Source of the DNA: Lucinisca nassula
Lineage: Eukaryota; Mollusca; Bivalvia; Lucinida; Lucinidae
DNA length: 64,000 nt
Direction of reading: 5' to 3'
NCBI GenBank assembly: GCA_963580285.1
Contig: OY757017.1
Coordinates: 117,205,527-117,269,526, forward strand
Shown here piece after piece: positions 20,208 through 29,574 of the stretch. The stretch's first letter is position 1, and each line of letters starts with the position of its first letter. The position numbers and the translations under genes were made by a program. The notes under the pieces were generated by a model, which was not told the DNA's origin, made no database searches, and saw only the letters and a list, made by a program, of their open reading frames with translations.

Positions 20208-20280
20208 AATTGGAACCAACGTCTCTACAATGATCTATATAGTGTTGACGGGGACGTTAAACATAAAACAAATAAACAAA
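20208..20280 (+). mobile_element. SINE-A 3' tail
   Basis: Only the last 70 bp remain: CAACGTCTCTACAATG, GTGTTGACGGGGACGTTAAA and an (AAAT/CAAA) tail. Confidence 0.75.
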
Positions 20281-20284
20281 AGCA

Positions 20285-20495
20285 AAGCATAGATAATCGC
20301 AAATTCAAGTTCTTGTACCACTATTGAACTTTCTAAATTATCAAATTCGTGTCTTACTGCTATAAAAAAGCATGTGATTAAATATTGCTACAGTCTATGG
20401 AAGATCACGGAGAAAGAAATCTATTTTGGTCTATAAAGTTTCGTAAGCTAAAATACAGACATGTTCGTCCTTACACTGTCTACGTTTGATTTGTC
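20285..20495 (+). pseudogene. Naiad RT fragment
   Basis: Encodes a degraded version of IANSSSCTTTELSKLLTSC and the HVIKYC segment, followed by a frameshift. It ends next to the FB-5 element. Confidence 0.75.
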
Positions 20496-20505
20496 AACTG
20501 CCTCA

Positions 20506-20886
20506 TAAGGCCTAAAAATAGCTGTGTTTCCGCTAACATTCCGAAAAAAAAATAGGGTCGATATCGATTAACCTTTTTATTTTTTGTCACATTTTGTATG
20601 TGATTGAAAAATAGCAAAACACTTTTAAAGGACTTGATTCCAGCCATATTACCAGAAGAGTTTTAGAGCATAACGGAAACCAAAGGGTAGGATTTTAAGT
20701 ATTAGTTTTGCTCCTTTTTTGACAGTTGTATGATAACGTATCAAAATTCCTAGAAAATATTAAGTTCGGTAGGTAAGGAAATCTTTTTATTTTTTTTCTG
20801 GATGGCCATATAAATACTGCAAGGTCGGCACAAAAAAAATCAGCGTCGGTCGGGTTAGCGGAAACACAGCTATTTTTAGGCCTTAT
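20506..20886. mobile_element. FB-5 MITE with 31-bp perfect inverted repeats
   Basis: The two ends are TAAGGCCTAAAAATAGCTGT, continuing GTTTCCGCTAAC, and its exact complement at 20855-20885. The interior is about 320 bp, AT-rich and non-coding. The flanks suggest a 2-4 bp target duplication (TCA/TCA or TA). Confidence 0.85.
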
Positions 20887-20937
20887 CAGAAAACAGAAAA
20901 AACGTAATGATTTGATTGACGGGACTTTCCATACAGA

Positions 20938-21648
20938 GTAGAAGTAAAACAAAGATAAGCAATCGATACAATTAACGTACTCCACCCACCACAGACACCA
21001 AAGGGAAAGAAACACAAACATTAAGCGACCAGACCATAATGGAAACGTAAACAAAGGAAGGCCATAAGGACAGTTACTTTCCCACAAAATGGCCATATGG
21101 CCATCCAAAATAAAAAGACACAAGTGATACACACAGTAAGTAACAAATAACAACATAAATAAATCGCCACAGAAGATTCGCCTTGGAACGGTCAGTGGAA
21201 AGATTTCCACTTGGGGCTTAAATGGATTTTACGTGGCCACAATCCTCGCCCTTACTTCCGTCGCGATTTAACCAAATAATTTGTTCAGTCCGCATGAAGG
21301 CCTCCTAACTCATCAGTGTAACATCTCCGTGAACACAAATAATCAAAGAACCACAGAGGTGAGACAACGGTGAGGACTCGACAGCGAAAAACCACTGAAA
21401 TGCTGGAGCAAAAGAAAACCAAAAGTTAGACTCCGATGGGCCCGACAAGCGACAGAGCATCAGGCACCAACCAACATTACCTTGAATTAGATCTCTCTAA
21501 TTCTCAATAAGCCGGCTTGCAATTAAATAGGGAAGCAAAGTTGCAAACCGAGATTGGGTAAACTACTATGCATGCAGTCTGTCGTATAACATTCATGTTG
21601 TACCCAATCTTTTTATATCGAAGAATGGTTTTACGAAATTGGGTGTGA
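20938..21648 (-). mobile_element. Naiad 3' end with RT C-terminal piece
   Basis: The 3' UTR occupies about 20938-21500. A short, internally deleted RT C-terminal stretch (NFASLFNCKPA, 21510-21648) lies upstream of it on the minus strand. It is joined head-on to a plus-strand RT piece at about 21650. Confidence 0.8.
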
Positions 21649-21649
21649 A

Positions 21650-22036
21650 GTAGATGGGTTTGTTTCGTGCAAAATTTATGATAAACGCGATGACTTTGAT
21701 TTTGAGATTGTAAATTTTCCTTTTTTGGATGATGATGTTCCTCGTGCAACATCCTATGGCGTTTATATTTCGCAATTAATTCAATTTGCTAGAGTGTGTA
21801 GTCATGTAACTGACTTCAACACTCGTAATAAATTATTAACGGCTTAACTCCTAAATCAGGGTTATCAGAACCATAAACTACGCAAAGCCTTTTCAAAATT
21901 TTATAGACGCCATTCTGATTTAATTTCAAAATTCAATATTGGACTTAAATCTCTTCTGCAACAAGGTTTATCGGACAGACTGCATGCATGGTAGTTAACC
22001 CAATCACGGTTGGCAACTTTGCTTCCCTCTTGTAGC
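21650..22036 (+). pseudogene. Naiad RT fragment, inverted relative to neighbours
   Basis: Encodes VDGFVSCKIYDKRDDFDFEI through FSKFYRRHSD and on to LLQQGL. A deletion of about 130 bp then joins it to RQTACMVVNP. An internal TAA is present (LLTA followed by stop). An A11 run separates it from the next copy. Confidence 0.8.
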
Positions 22037-22169
22037 AAAAAAAAAAACACTGAAATGCTGGAGCAAAAGAAAACCAACAGTTAGACTCCGATGGGTCCGA
22101 CCAGAGACAGGGCATCAGGCACCAACCAACATTACCTTGGATTAGATCTCTCTAATTCTCAATAAGCCT

Positions 22170-24465
22170 TTACGTTGGAGCCGTCATAGAATCTGAGGCC
22201 TGACCCACCGGCGTGCAATTAAAGAGGGAAGCAAAGTTGCCAACCGTGATTGGGTTAACTACCATGCATGCAGTCTGTCGTATAATATCCATGTTGTACC
22301 CAATCTTTTTATATCGAAGAATGATTTTACGAAATTGGGTGCTGAAGTCATTGCGGTTATATATTTTTCTGAATTTATATACTAAGTCACCATAAAATTC
22401 GGGTTCCGATAGACCTTGTTGCAGAAGAGATTTAAGTCCAATATTGAATTTTGAAATTAAATCAGAATGGCGTCTATAAAATTTTGAAAAGGCTTTGCGT
22501 AGTTTATGGTACCGATAACCCTGATTAAGGAGTTTAGCCGTTAATAATTTATTACGAGTGTTGAAGTCAGTTACATGACTACACACTCTAGCAAATCGAA
22601 TTAATTGCGAAATATAAACGCCATAGGACGGAGCACGAGGAACATCACCATCCAAAAAAGGAAAATTTACAATCTCAAAATCAAAGTCATCGCGTTTATC
22701 ATAAATTTTGCACGAAACAAATCCATCTACAATAGATAGATGTAAATCCAAAAACGGGGCCTCGGTATCAGAAGAATTTGCTTTATTTAACTGAAGTTCT
22801 AGGGGGTAAATCTGACTGATCAAACCATCAAAATAGGTATTATCAATATTTAATAAATCATCTAAATATCTAGAAGTAGAGCTAAAAGCTTCAATAATTT
22901 CAGATTGGTTATCAATGGAAAGCGACAAAATGAAGTCTCTTTCATAACAATACAAGAACAGATCAGCCACAAGAGGTGCGCAATTAGTACCCATCGGAAT
23001 ACCAACAATTTGTCTAAATAACTTAGTACCGAATCTAATATAAATATTGTCAAGTAGAAAGGTGAGGGCATCACACCCTTTCTGACATGACCAAAGTGTA
23101 TAATTCTTATGCTCTTTAGAAGTGAAAAATGCATTTCTGACATTACATGCAAGATAGAGAGAATCTTCTCTGTGAAAAGCCCATTCAATTAAATCATTAA
23201 GATTTTCTTTTATAAGATTATGAGGAAGTGTAGTGTAAAGAGTGGAAAAATCGTAGGTAGACAGACTAGAAGCACGAAACTGTCTAGATTTCAATTTATT
23301 TAAAACCTCATTCGAATTTTTTATAGACCAAAACAGATTTCTTCCTGATCTTTCAAAGACTTTATCATAATATTTAATTACTTGCGTTTTAATAGCAGTA
23401 AGACAGGAAGTTAATAATTTAGAAAGTTCAGTGGTAGTGCAATAACTAGAATTTGCAATAAACCGTGCTTTGTAAGGTTTTTTATGAAGTTTTGGTAACC
23501 AGTATAGCGTAGGAAGCTTGTCTTGGCCTTCGTTAACACACACAGCAAACTTGGTGGCTGAAATACAAACATGTTTATCTACTATAGCTCTCTCTTCAGC
23601 CAAAGGCTGAAGTTCATAGGCCTTAGTACCACCAAGCTCCTGCTTAAGCGTGTTAACATAGTGGAGCCGTCACACAACGACGACGTTGTTAGCGGCCTTG
23701 TCTGCAGGGGCCAAAACAAACTTCTTATGAAATTCTTGAATACCTAGTTTAAGATGACGTAAAGACGTCTTGGGCTTAGGAGGTAATAAGTTAGTATTTT
23801 GAGAATAGAAAGAAATGCGTTTATTCACTAGTCTTAAAATGCTAAGTTTCCAGTCCTTTAGGGCTTTACACTCAACATACTCTCGCTTACACCATCGATT
23901 ACCGAATTCATTCAAGGAAGCAGCGATTTCATCTCTACATTTACTGAAATCAATTTTAGAAGGAAACCGATATTTCGGTCCTTTAGAAATTATATTCCTT
24001 ATCCTAGAATCAGGAATAATTTTGAAATTGCCAGTAATTACATGACCAGCAGCAGGATAGCAATACTTTGAGTTTTTACAATCACATGAATCAGGAGTAT
24101 TAGTATCAATATCAAGATCTGAAACAAGTTTATTGAAATTAAAAATGATAGATCTAACAGGTTTGTTATATTTATAGCAAATTATAGGTGTTTCAGTATT
24201 TTGAAAATAAGCAGGAATGGAAGAAAGCACCGATCTCTCACGGAAGATACTGGGCAAATCTATAAAATCCATACCCTTATTAATGAAGGATATTTTGAAG
24301 AAATGACGTTTATGATTAATTTCAGAATCAATGTAAGGACGGAGAGTATGCTGAGTATAGCCTCTAGTTAAGAGAGCCGCATCATATAACTGATGAGAAC
24401 TATCGTAGAATTTATTCGCCTCGGTGTCCAGAAGACGTAAAACAGAAACGGGTAATGAACTTAAA
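22170..24465 (-). pseudogene. Naiad reverse transcriptase with in-frame UGA
   Basis: A single reading frame spans this interval and is broken only by a UGA at 23670-23672. The C-terminal part after it has 477 codons from its first methionine. Motifs are LAPADKAANNVVVV just before the UGA, LYWLPKLHKKPYKARFI (RT2), the STYDFSTLYTTLPH palm segment (RT3), GIPMGTNCAPLVADL (residues 201-215), YLDD at residues 246-249 (22857-22868) and a basic thumb (YRYHKLRKAFSKFYRRHSD). RTs of this class copy element RNA at a nick made by the linked endonuclease. The frame closes with SMTAPT and TAA. A one-base deletion near 24463 separates it from the upstream codons. The UGA recurs at the same place in the 50 kb copy, so I read it as a recoded codon rather than a random nonsense mutation. 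Confidence 0.85.
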
Positions 24466-24579
24466 ATGAAAGCATAGAGTGGCGTCCATGATTTAATATT
24501 ATAATTGACAGTCACTTCAGTCTAGTATTGTTTCGTTTAAACGCACGTGATTTACGTTTAAAGTTTCCTGGTGCCGTGA

Positions 24580-25000
24580 GATCTAGTTCCGCGTTTTCGA
24601 CATTCCAGGAGTGAGAAAATACCAAAGTCCGGCATTCTGGAAATATTACCCTCATGATAAATGTTGTCATTAAATCCCAGTGGAAAAGGGGTCTGTAAAA
24701 ATTTAATCCATTTCAGTTCAGCTTCATGTCTTTTGATTATTTTGAATCTAGATGTAGATTTGCATCGTAATAAAGTTTTTCCACTGGTTGTATAATAATG
24801 TTATTTACAGAATGACCTGTACGTCGAAAGTGACGGTACAAGAAAGTGTCAGTTTTCTTAGGCTTACTCATTCTACGATAATGCTCGTTCAATCTAGTTT
24901 TAAGCATGCGGTTAGTTTGACCGACGTACTGCATATTACAGTTTGCAGCACGTCAAGTAATTAGATAAATTAAATCTGTAGACTGTCATGTCAACTCAGA
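24580..25000 (-). pseudogene. Naiad N-terminal GIY-YIG endonuclease
   Basis: The signature is DLIYLIT-UGA-RAANCNMQYVGQTNR (YVG is the second half of the GIY-YIG pair), then LKTRLNEHYRRM. It continues with FLYRHFRRTGHSV (the conserved His region) and, after a one-base frameshift near 24750, RHEAELKWIKFLQTPFPLGF and NDNIYHEGNIS. UGA codons lie at 24986-24988 and 24953-24955, in frame with the methionine at 24932. The second sits where Penelope-type endonucleases have the first cysteine of their zinc-binding pair. The enzyme nicks target DNA for target-primed reverse transcription. Confidence 0.8.
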
Positions 25001-25059
25001 CATGTTAACTACAGAGAAGCGTCTACCGTTTACAGATGAAGTAACGGTAGACGCAGTGC

Positions 25060-25383
25060 TTAAATGCGAACAACATCTGCACCTCTTGGCATTGCACTTA
25101 GAATACTAGGATACATTCCACTTCTTTTCCACGGATTAGTATATTTTCGAAGGATGGGTGATTTGAGAGGAGATAGTCTTATACGAAGACTACTCCCAAA
25201 AACATTGGTATTGCCTGCTCCTTTGAGATTAACTGAAGTTACAGAAGACAAATTTAAGGGTCTAACCAATACCGAAGGCAACATAGTATTAAAGTTCTTA
25301 ATAGAATGGGGAATCCGTACAGAAGAAGCAGAGTGTAACCTAAGGGGTGATATTGATATTTTAAATGTATTTGTAATACTCAT
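25060..25383 (-). CDS. Naiad leader open frame
   Basis: A 107-codon frame, rich in Ser, Arg and Pro, lies directly upstream of the endonuclease. It ends at UAA two bases out of frame with the SVNGRRFSVVNM segment that leads into GIY-YIG. It is probably the original N-terminus of the element protein, separated by an indel. No domain is recognised and it could be non-coding leader. Confidence 0.45.
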   Translation of the reverse strand: MSITNTFKISISPLRLHSASSVRIPHSIKNFNTMLPSVLVRPLNLSSVTSVNLKGAGNTNVFGSSLRIRLSPLKSPILRKYTNPWKRSGMYPSILSAMPRGADVVRI

Positions 25384-26014
25384 TTTGGTTAGTAAGGTTG
25401 TGATACCGTCAAAACTAAAGCGATGTTCATACCGGTTATTAAATAATTAAAATTACTGAAGAAGATTCCTTCGAATAGAAGGTCGGTACAGTTTCATTTG
25501 AATATCTATAGCTGTTTTAAAATAAAGATGAAAAAAGTCGAAAAAAGCTGATTTTTTTAGTTTTTCAAGGGGACATAACTCTAAGAGCATTACAGCTATA
25601 GTTACGTAACTTGCCATAGAATTATGTAATGATATTGAGACTATATATTTAAAGTTTAAAGTTAATGCGTCTGACGGTTTGTTAGTTATTTAGAACAAAA
25701 ATGTGGACTGACAGTCGAACGGACGGACGGACAGACGGACACACAGGGTGATTACTATAGGTTTGACGGTTTATAAGTTATTAAGAAAAAACATGAAACA
25801 TGTGGACAAATTGTTCAAAGGGCCATAACTCTGAGAGTATTGTAGCTGGAGTTACGTAACTTGCCATAAAATTGTGTAATGATATTGTGACCTTATATTT
25901 AAAGTTTGAAGTTGATGCATCTGACGGTTGGTAAATATGTTCTATAAAAGGGTTATCCTTTGGAAGCAAGAAATACACCACAGAAATGGAAAATATGATG
26001 TGTACATGTTTTCT

Positions 26015-26060
26015 GGGCCAGACTAGCTAGTTTCGGCCAATTAGGCCTCATCAGTGACCC
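26015..26060 (-). ncRNA. Type I hammerhead ribozyme, unit 1
   Basis: All elements are present. Stem I is GGGTCA with TGGCCC (six pairs counting G-U). Core box 1 is CTGATGA, stem II is GGCCTAATTGGCC, core box 2 is GAAA, and stem III is CTA/TAG with a two-base loop. The cleavage site follows GTC. No invariant core base is changed. The tiny stem III matches animal hammerheads that work best as dimers. Confidence 0.9.
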
Positions 26061-26256
26061 TCAATTATTTTCAAAATTCCACAAGGACAAGAAAGTATAA
26101 ACTACACTATGATGTAGGGCAGGGAGACTTTTTACGGCCGCCACACATTCCCACACATCAGCTGTAGTGACGTCAAATATGTTCTATAAAAGGGTTATCC
26201 TTTGGAAGCAAGAAATACACCACAGAAATGGAAAATATGATGTGTACATGTTTTCT

Positions 26257-26302
26257 GGGCCAGACTAGCTAGTTTCGGCCAATTAGGCTTCATCAGTGAC
26301 CC
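26257..26302 (-). ncRNA. Type I hammerhead ribozyme, unit 2
   Basis: Same as unit 1 except that stem II begins AGCC instead of GGCC, losing its first pair. Core boxes CTGATGA and GAAA and the GTC site are intact. It lies exactly 242 bp from unit 1. Confidence 0.88.
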
Positions 26303-26499
26303 TCAATTATTTTCAAAATTCCACAATGGAATCAATGATCCCAAAGGACAAGAAAGTATAAACTACACTATGATGTAAGTTATTTAGAAAAAATGTGGAC
26401 GGACAGTCGGACGGACGGACAGACAGGGTGATTAATATAGGGCACACGCAAATAAATTTGCGGGGCCCTAAAAATTATAATTATTATATACTAAGTACA

Positions 26500-26712
26500 A
26501 CTTTTACTACTAGCCTGCTCAGGCAATGTGGCACGAGTCGGACCGTCCATGCATATAAACCCTATTCATGTATTGGTTTCAGTGGGCGGCAGGACTTGAG
26601 ATGTCATTTTGTCTCAATGAAGGATTAAACTTCCACGAAATTGGAAGCAACGTCTCCAAAATGACCAAAATAGTGTTGTTGGGGACGTTCAATCTCGAAT
26701 GAAACAAACAAT
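26500..26712 (+). mobile_element. SINE-A, 5'-truncated
   Basis: Starts within the central domain (CTGCTCAGGCAATG) and continues through GGAAGCAACGTCTCCAAAAT to a degenerate tail (GTTGTTGGGGACGTTCAATC, then GAAACAAACAA). Confidence 0.8.
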
Positions 26713-26734
26713 ACAACACTTATTACTACTTCCA

Positions 26735-26739
26735 CTACA

Positions 26740-26775
<36 letters not shown>

Positions 26776-26925
26776 GCAATAATAATAGTAATAATAAGTT
26801 CAATAATCAAAATAGAAGATTAATTATACTTACTACTATTTTCACTATTACTTCAACTGTTACTGCTACTTCTACAACAAGTATTATGGTTTTGTTTATC
26901 TTTTTTTTTTTTTTTTTGTAAAATA
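26735..26925. repeat. (ACT)n microsatellite and T-tract
   Basis: About 12 ACT/CTA units at 26738-26776 are followed by degenerate ACT-rich sequence and a T18 run near 26900. Confidence 0.9.
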
Positions 26926-27681
26926 TGTTGAAAACAAAAATGAATAAACACTTGGTGAAAATTTATCAGTAATAATAATAAATATAGAAAACGATGATAC
27001 AGTTGATAACAATTATAATTATAATAATGTATAAACACGCTCGGTGTTTATGGACTTGTGTTGTTCTTGGGGTTGAAAACAAGGGTGCTAAATATAAAGA
27101 AGACCAGTCTCTTTGCTGATTGCGTTTGTCGATTGGTAATACTCCTAAGACTGTGTCCATTGATTAGTCATTGTCGCATTCAACTCTGTTACACTGTTAA
27201 ATTCAACGTAGTATTCCAAATTATAACCAAACTGACAAGATAACCGGTCTTGTTAAGTTTGATACTGCAAATTCAGTGTTCAAGTCGACACGGTCAATTA
27301 ATTCTAGTTTATAAGATGGTAACTGAACGATTCAATAATACGATTTCATTGCACGTTCCTTTCCAAAATAGTGCAATGCAATCACAATCGAGTCACTTGA
27401 TATGGCACTTTGCGTCGTATCTATTCTAGTATCAACACAATTTTATCAACGCATTTATGAATTCAGACATGAAACAACAATATTATATGAGACAAGGGCA
27501 TACCGTAATATATACCTCCAACTGTACTTTTAACATAACAAATTAAGACACGATGTATAATGCCATACAGAAGTCAAAAGTAATAAATATTATATTAAAT
27601 TAAACGTTAATGTATGGGATAACTGTAAATGGAACTGGAATTGTGCAGTTCCTACCCACACGCTTCCGTTTGATTTGATAT
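26926..27681. other. No recognised content
   Basis: AT-rich spacer without domain-bearing frames or repeats shared with the window. Confidence 0.4.
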
Positions 27682-27958
27682 CATTACGCAAACACGCCTA
27701 TACAAATACATTGCCACCTTTATCGCAGGAAAAATGAAAATTTTATGATGAAAAATTGTGATATTTTTCTTATTTCTGCTAAAATATAGATTGTTGGCAC
27801 TCGTTAGAACCGCCTCGATGAGGCGGTTCTAACGAGTACCCACAATCTATATTTTAGAACAGAAATAAGAAAATAAGGTTTACCCCTGGAAACCCCAGTT
27901 TTACTATATAAAAGTGGGGTTAAGAGGGTCAAAATTATGTAGGCGTGTTTTCGTGATG
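27682..27958. mobile_element. MITE-A, complete (277 bp)
   Basis: The best-preserved copy. The ends are CATTACGCAAACACGCC and GGCGTGTTTTCGTGATG. The central palindrome is nearly perfect, with arms running from TTATTTCTGCT through ATATAGATTGT to GTTAGAACCGCCTC and back. The subterminal CCCCAGTTTT/AAAAGTGGGG hairpin is on the right. Confidence 0.92.
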
Positions 27959-27984
27959 GTTAAACGACTATTTTCTTTAAACTT

Positions 27985-29480
27985 TGAATTTTGACCAATA
28001 CTCCTGTCTCCTACCCCGGCCCCACCCCCTGTGATCGGATCAAAATTCAGAAGGTGTCATGCACTCCCCAGACCAAAGATCTATCAGATCCCGATGATTC
28101 AAGTTTCGTGCCATCCTATGGCGTTTATATTTCGCAATTAATTCGATTTGCTACAGTGTGTAGTCATGTAACTGACTTCAACACTCGAAATAAATTATTA
28201 ACGGCTAAACTCCTTAATCAGGGTTATCGGTACCATAAACTACGCAAAGCCTTTTCAAAATTTTATAGACGCCATTCTGATTTAATTTCAAAATTCAATA
28301 TTGGACTTAAATCTCTTCTGCAACAAGGTCTATCGGAACCCGAATTTTATGGTGACTTGGCATATAAATTCAGAAAAATATATAACCGCAATGACTTCAG
28401 CACCCAATTTCGTAAAATCATTCTTCGATATAAAAAGATTGGGTACAACATGGATATTATACGACAGACTGCATGCATGGTAGTTAACCCAATCACGGTT
28501 GGCAACTTTGCTTCCCTCTTTAATTGCACGCCGGTGGGTCAGGCCTCAGATTCTATGACGGCTCCAACGTAAAGGCTTATTGAAATTAGAGAGATAATGT
28601 CGGTTGGTGCCTGATGCTCTGTCTCTGGTCGGGCTCATCGGAGTCTAACTGTTGGTTTTCTTTTGCTCCAGCATTTCAGTGGTTTCTTGCTGTCGAGTCC
28701 TCACCGTTGTCTCACCTCTGTGGTTCTTTGATTTTTGTGTTCACGGAGATGTTGCACTGATGAGTTAGGAAGCCTTCATGCGGACTGAACAAATTATTTG
28801 TCTAAATCGCGACGGAAGTAAGGGCGAGGATTGTGGCCGCGTAAAATCGATTTAAGCCCCCCAGTGGAAATCTTCCACTGACCGTTCCAAGGCGGCTCTT
28901 CTGTGGCGATTTATTTATGTTGTTGTTTGTTACTTACTGCGTGTATCACTTGTGTCTTTTGGTTTTGGATGGCCATATGGCCATTTTGTGGGAAAGTAAC
29001 TGTCCTTATGGCCTTCCTTTGTTTAGGTTTCCATTATGGTCTGGTCGCTTAATGTTTGTATTTCTTTCCCTTTGGTGTCTTTTATGGTAGGAGTAAGTTA
29101 ATTGTATCAATTCCTGATCTTTGTTTTACTTCTACTTTTCTATCTCTAACGGTATAGGCGTAGTTAATCGTTATGGAGGGGGTATTTGTTTTTTACCTCT
29201 GGTGAAATTCACATTGACCCGAGGGCTAAAATTCTGATTGCAATGTATTCTACTTATCATGTCGTTCGATATGATATGTTAGACGACCATGTTCTGAAAA
29301 CTTTGATTTTGACCCTGGCTTCGCCACCAGTGGTGAGATCAAAATTTCGAAATTGTCATGCCCTCCCCAGACCAAAGATCTATTAGTTCCCAAAGTTTTC
29401 AAGATTTTAGCTCTAACGGTCTAGGAGGAGTTATCCGGTAATCTTTATGGAGGGTCTACTGTGGGGCTTTTGACCTCTTG
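27985..29480. repeat. Diverged tandem unit that received a Naiad insertion
   Basis: CCCAGACCAAAGATCTATCAG at about 28068 recurs as CCCAGACCAAAGATCTATTAG at about 29367. GGTCTAGGAGGAGTTATCCG and GGTATAGGCGTAGTTAATCG are likewise paired. The unit of roughly 200 bp is otherwise unidentified. Confidence 0.5.
28110..29143 (+). pseudogene. Naiad RT C-terminus plus full 3' UTR
   Basis: An open frame begins within host repeat sequence and continues, without disruption, from SYGVYISQLIRFATVCSHVT to the natural end SMTAPT and TAA at 28570. The complete 3' UTR (about 570 bp) follows, ending ACTTCTACTTT at 29143. Its RT portion is very close to that of the 22 kb copy, which suggests recent insertion. 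It is 5'-truncated before the catalytic YLDD, so it encodes no active enzyme. Confidence 0.88.
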
Positions 29481-29574
29481 TGACCTCCAAGAACATCTCC
29501 GGCAATAAAATACGACTGAAATTCACTGCATGATAAGTGTGATAAACATAACCTTGCCCTCGTGGTCATTTTAT

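Larger units (their letters stand above)
22048..25500 (-). mobile_element. Longest Naiad Penelope-like element copy
   Basis: The minus-strand order is: 5' leader with an open frame (25060-25383), GIY-YIG endonuclease (24580-25000), linker, then reverse transcriptase (22170-24465) and a 3' UTR cut to about 120 bp. Endonuclease before RT is the permuted order of the Naiad/Chlamys clade of Penelope-like elements; canonical Penelope has it after the RT. The copy has at least three frameshifts (near 24750, 24575 and 24463) and four UGA codons. Beyond 25500 a different repeat begins, so the 5' boundary is approximate. Confidence 0.85.
25935..26372 (-). mobile_element. Dimeric retrozyme with two hammerhead ribozymes
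   Basis: The copy is about 1.8 units of a 242-bp repeat, read on the minus strand. Each unit contains CATCATAGTGTAGTTTATAC, a hammerhead, the TGGTGTATTTCTTGC segment, AACATATTT and (between the two) TGTGGCGGCCGTAAAAAG. The host tandem element resumes on both sides (GGTTGGTAA / TAAGTTATTT), giving a short possible target duplication of 2-4 bp. There is no protein-coding capacity. Animal retrozymes of this design are thought to move through circular RNA with enzymes from Penelope-like elements. Confidence 0.85.
25540..26465. repeat. Two-unit tandem-repeat element (pearl-like)
   Basis: Two units of about 260 bp start with GGGGACATAACTCTAAGAGC or a variant. Both contain GTTACGTAACTTGCCAT and end in a GGACGGACGGACAGAC tract plus GGGTGATTACTATA. 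The element closes with GCACACGCAAATAAATTTGC and GGGGCCC. Satellite-bearing non-autonomous elements of this plan are common in bivalves ('pearl', Helentron relatives). The second unit is interrupted by the retrozyme. Confidence 0.6.

Noticed and set aside
28768..28825. Hammerhead-like string in the Naiad 3' UTR (CTGATGAGTTAGGA ... GAACAAATTATTTGTC)
   Set aside because: The second box lacks one A, and stem I cannot form. Naiads are reported to lack canonical hammerheads. Kept only as a curiosity.
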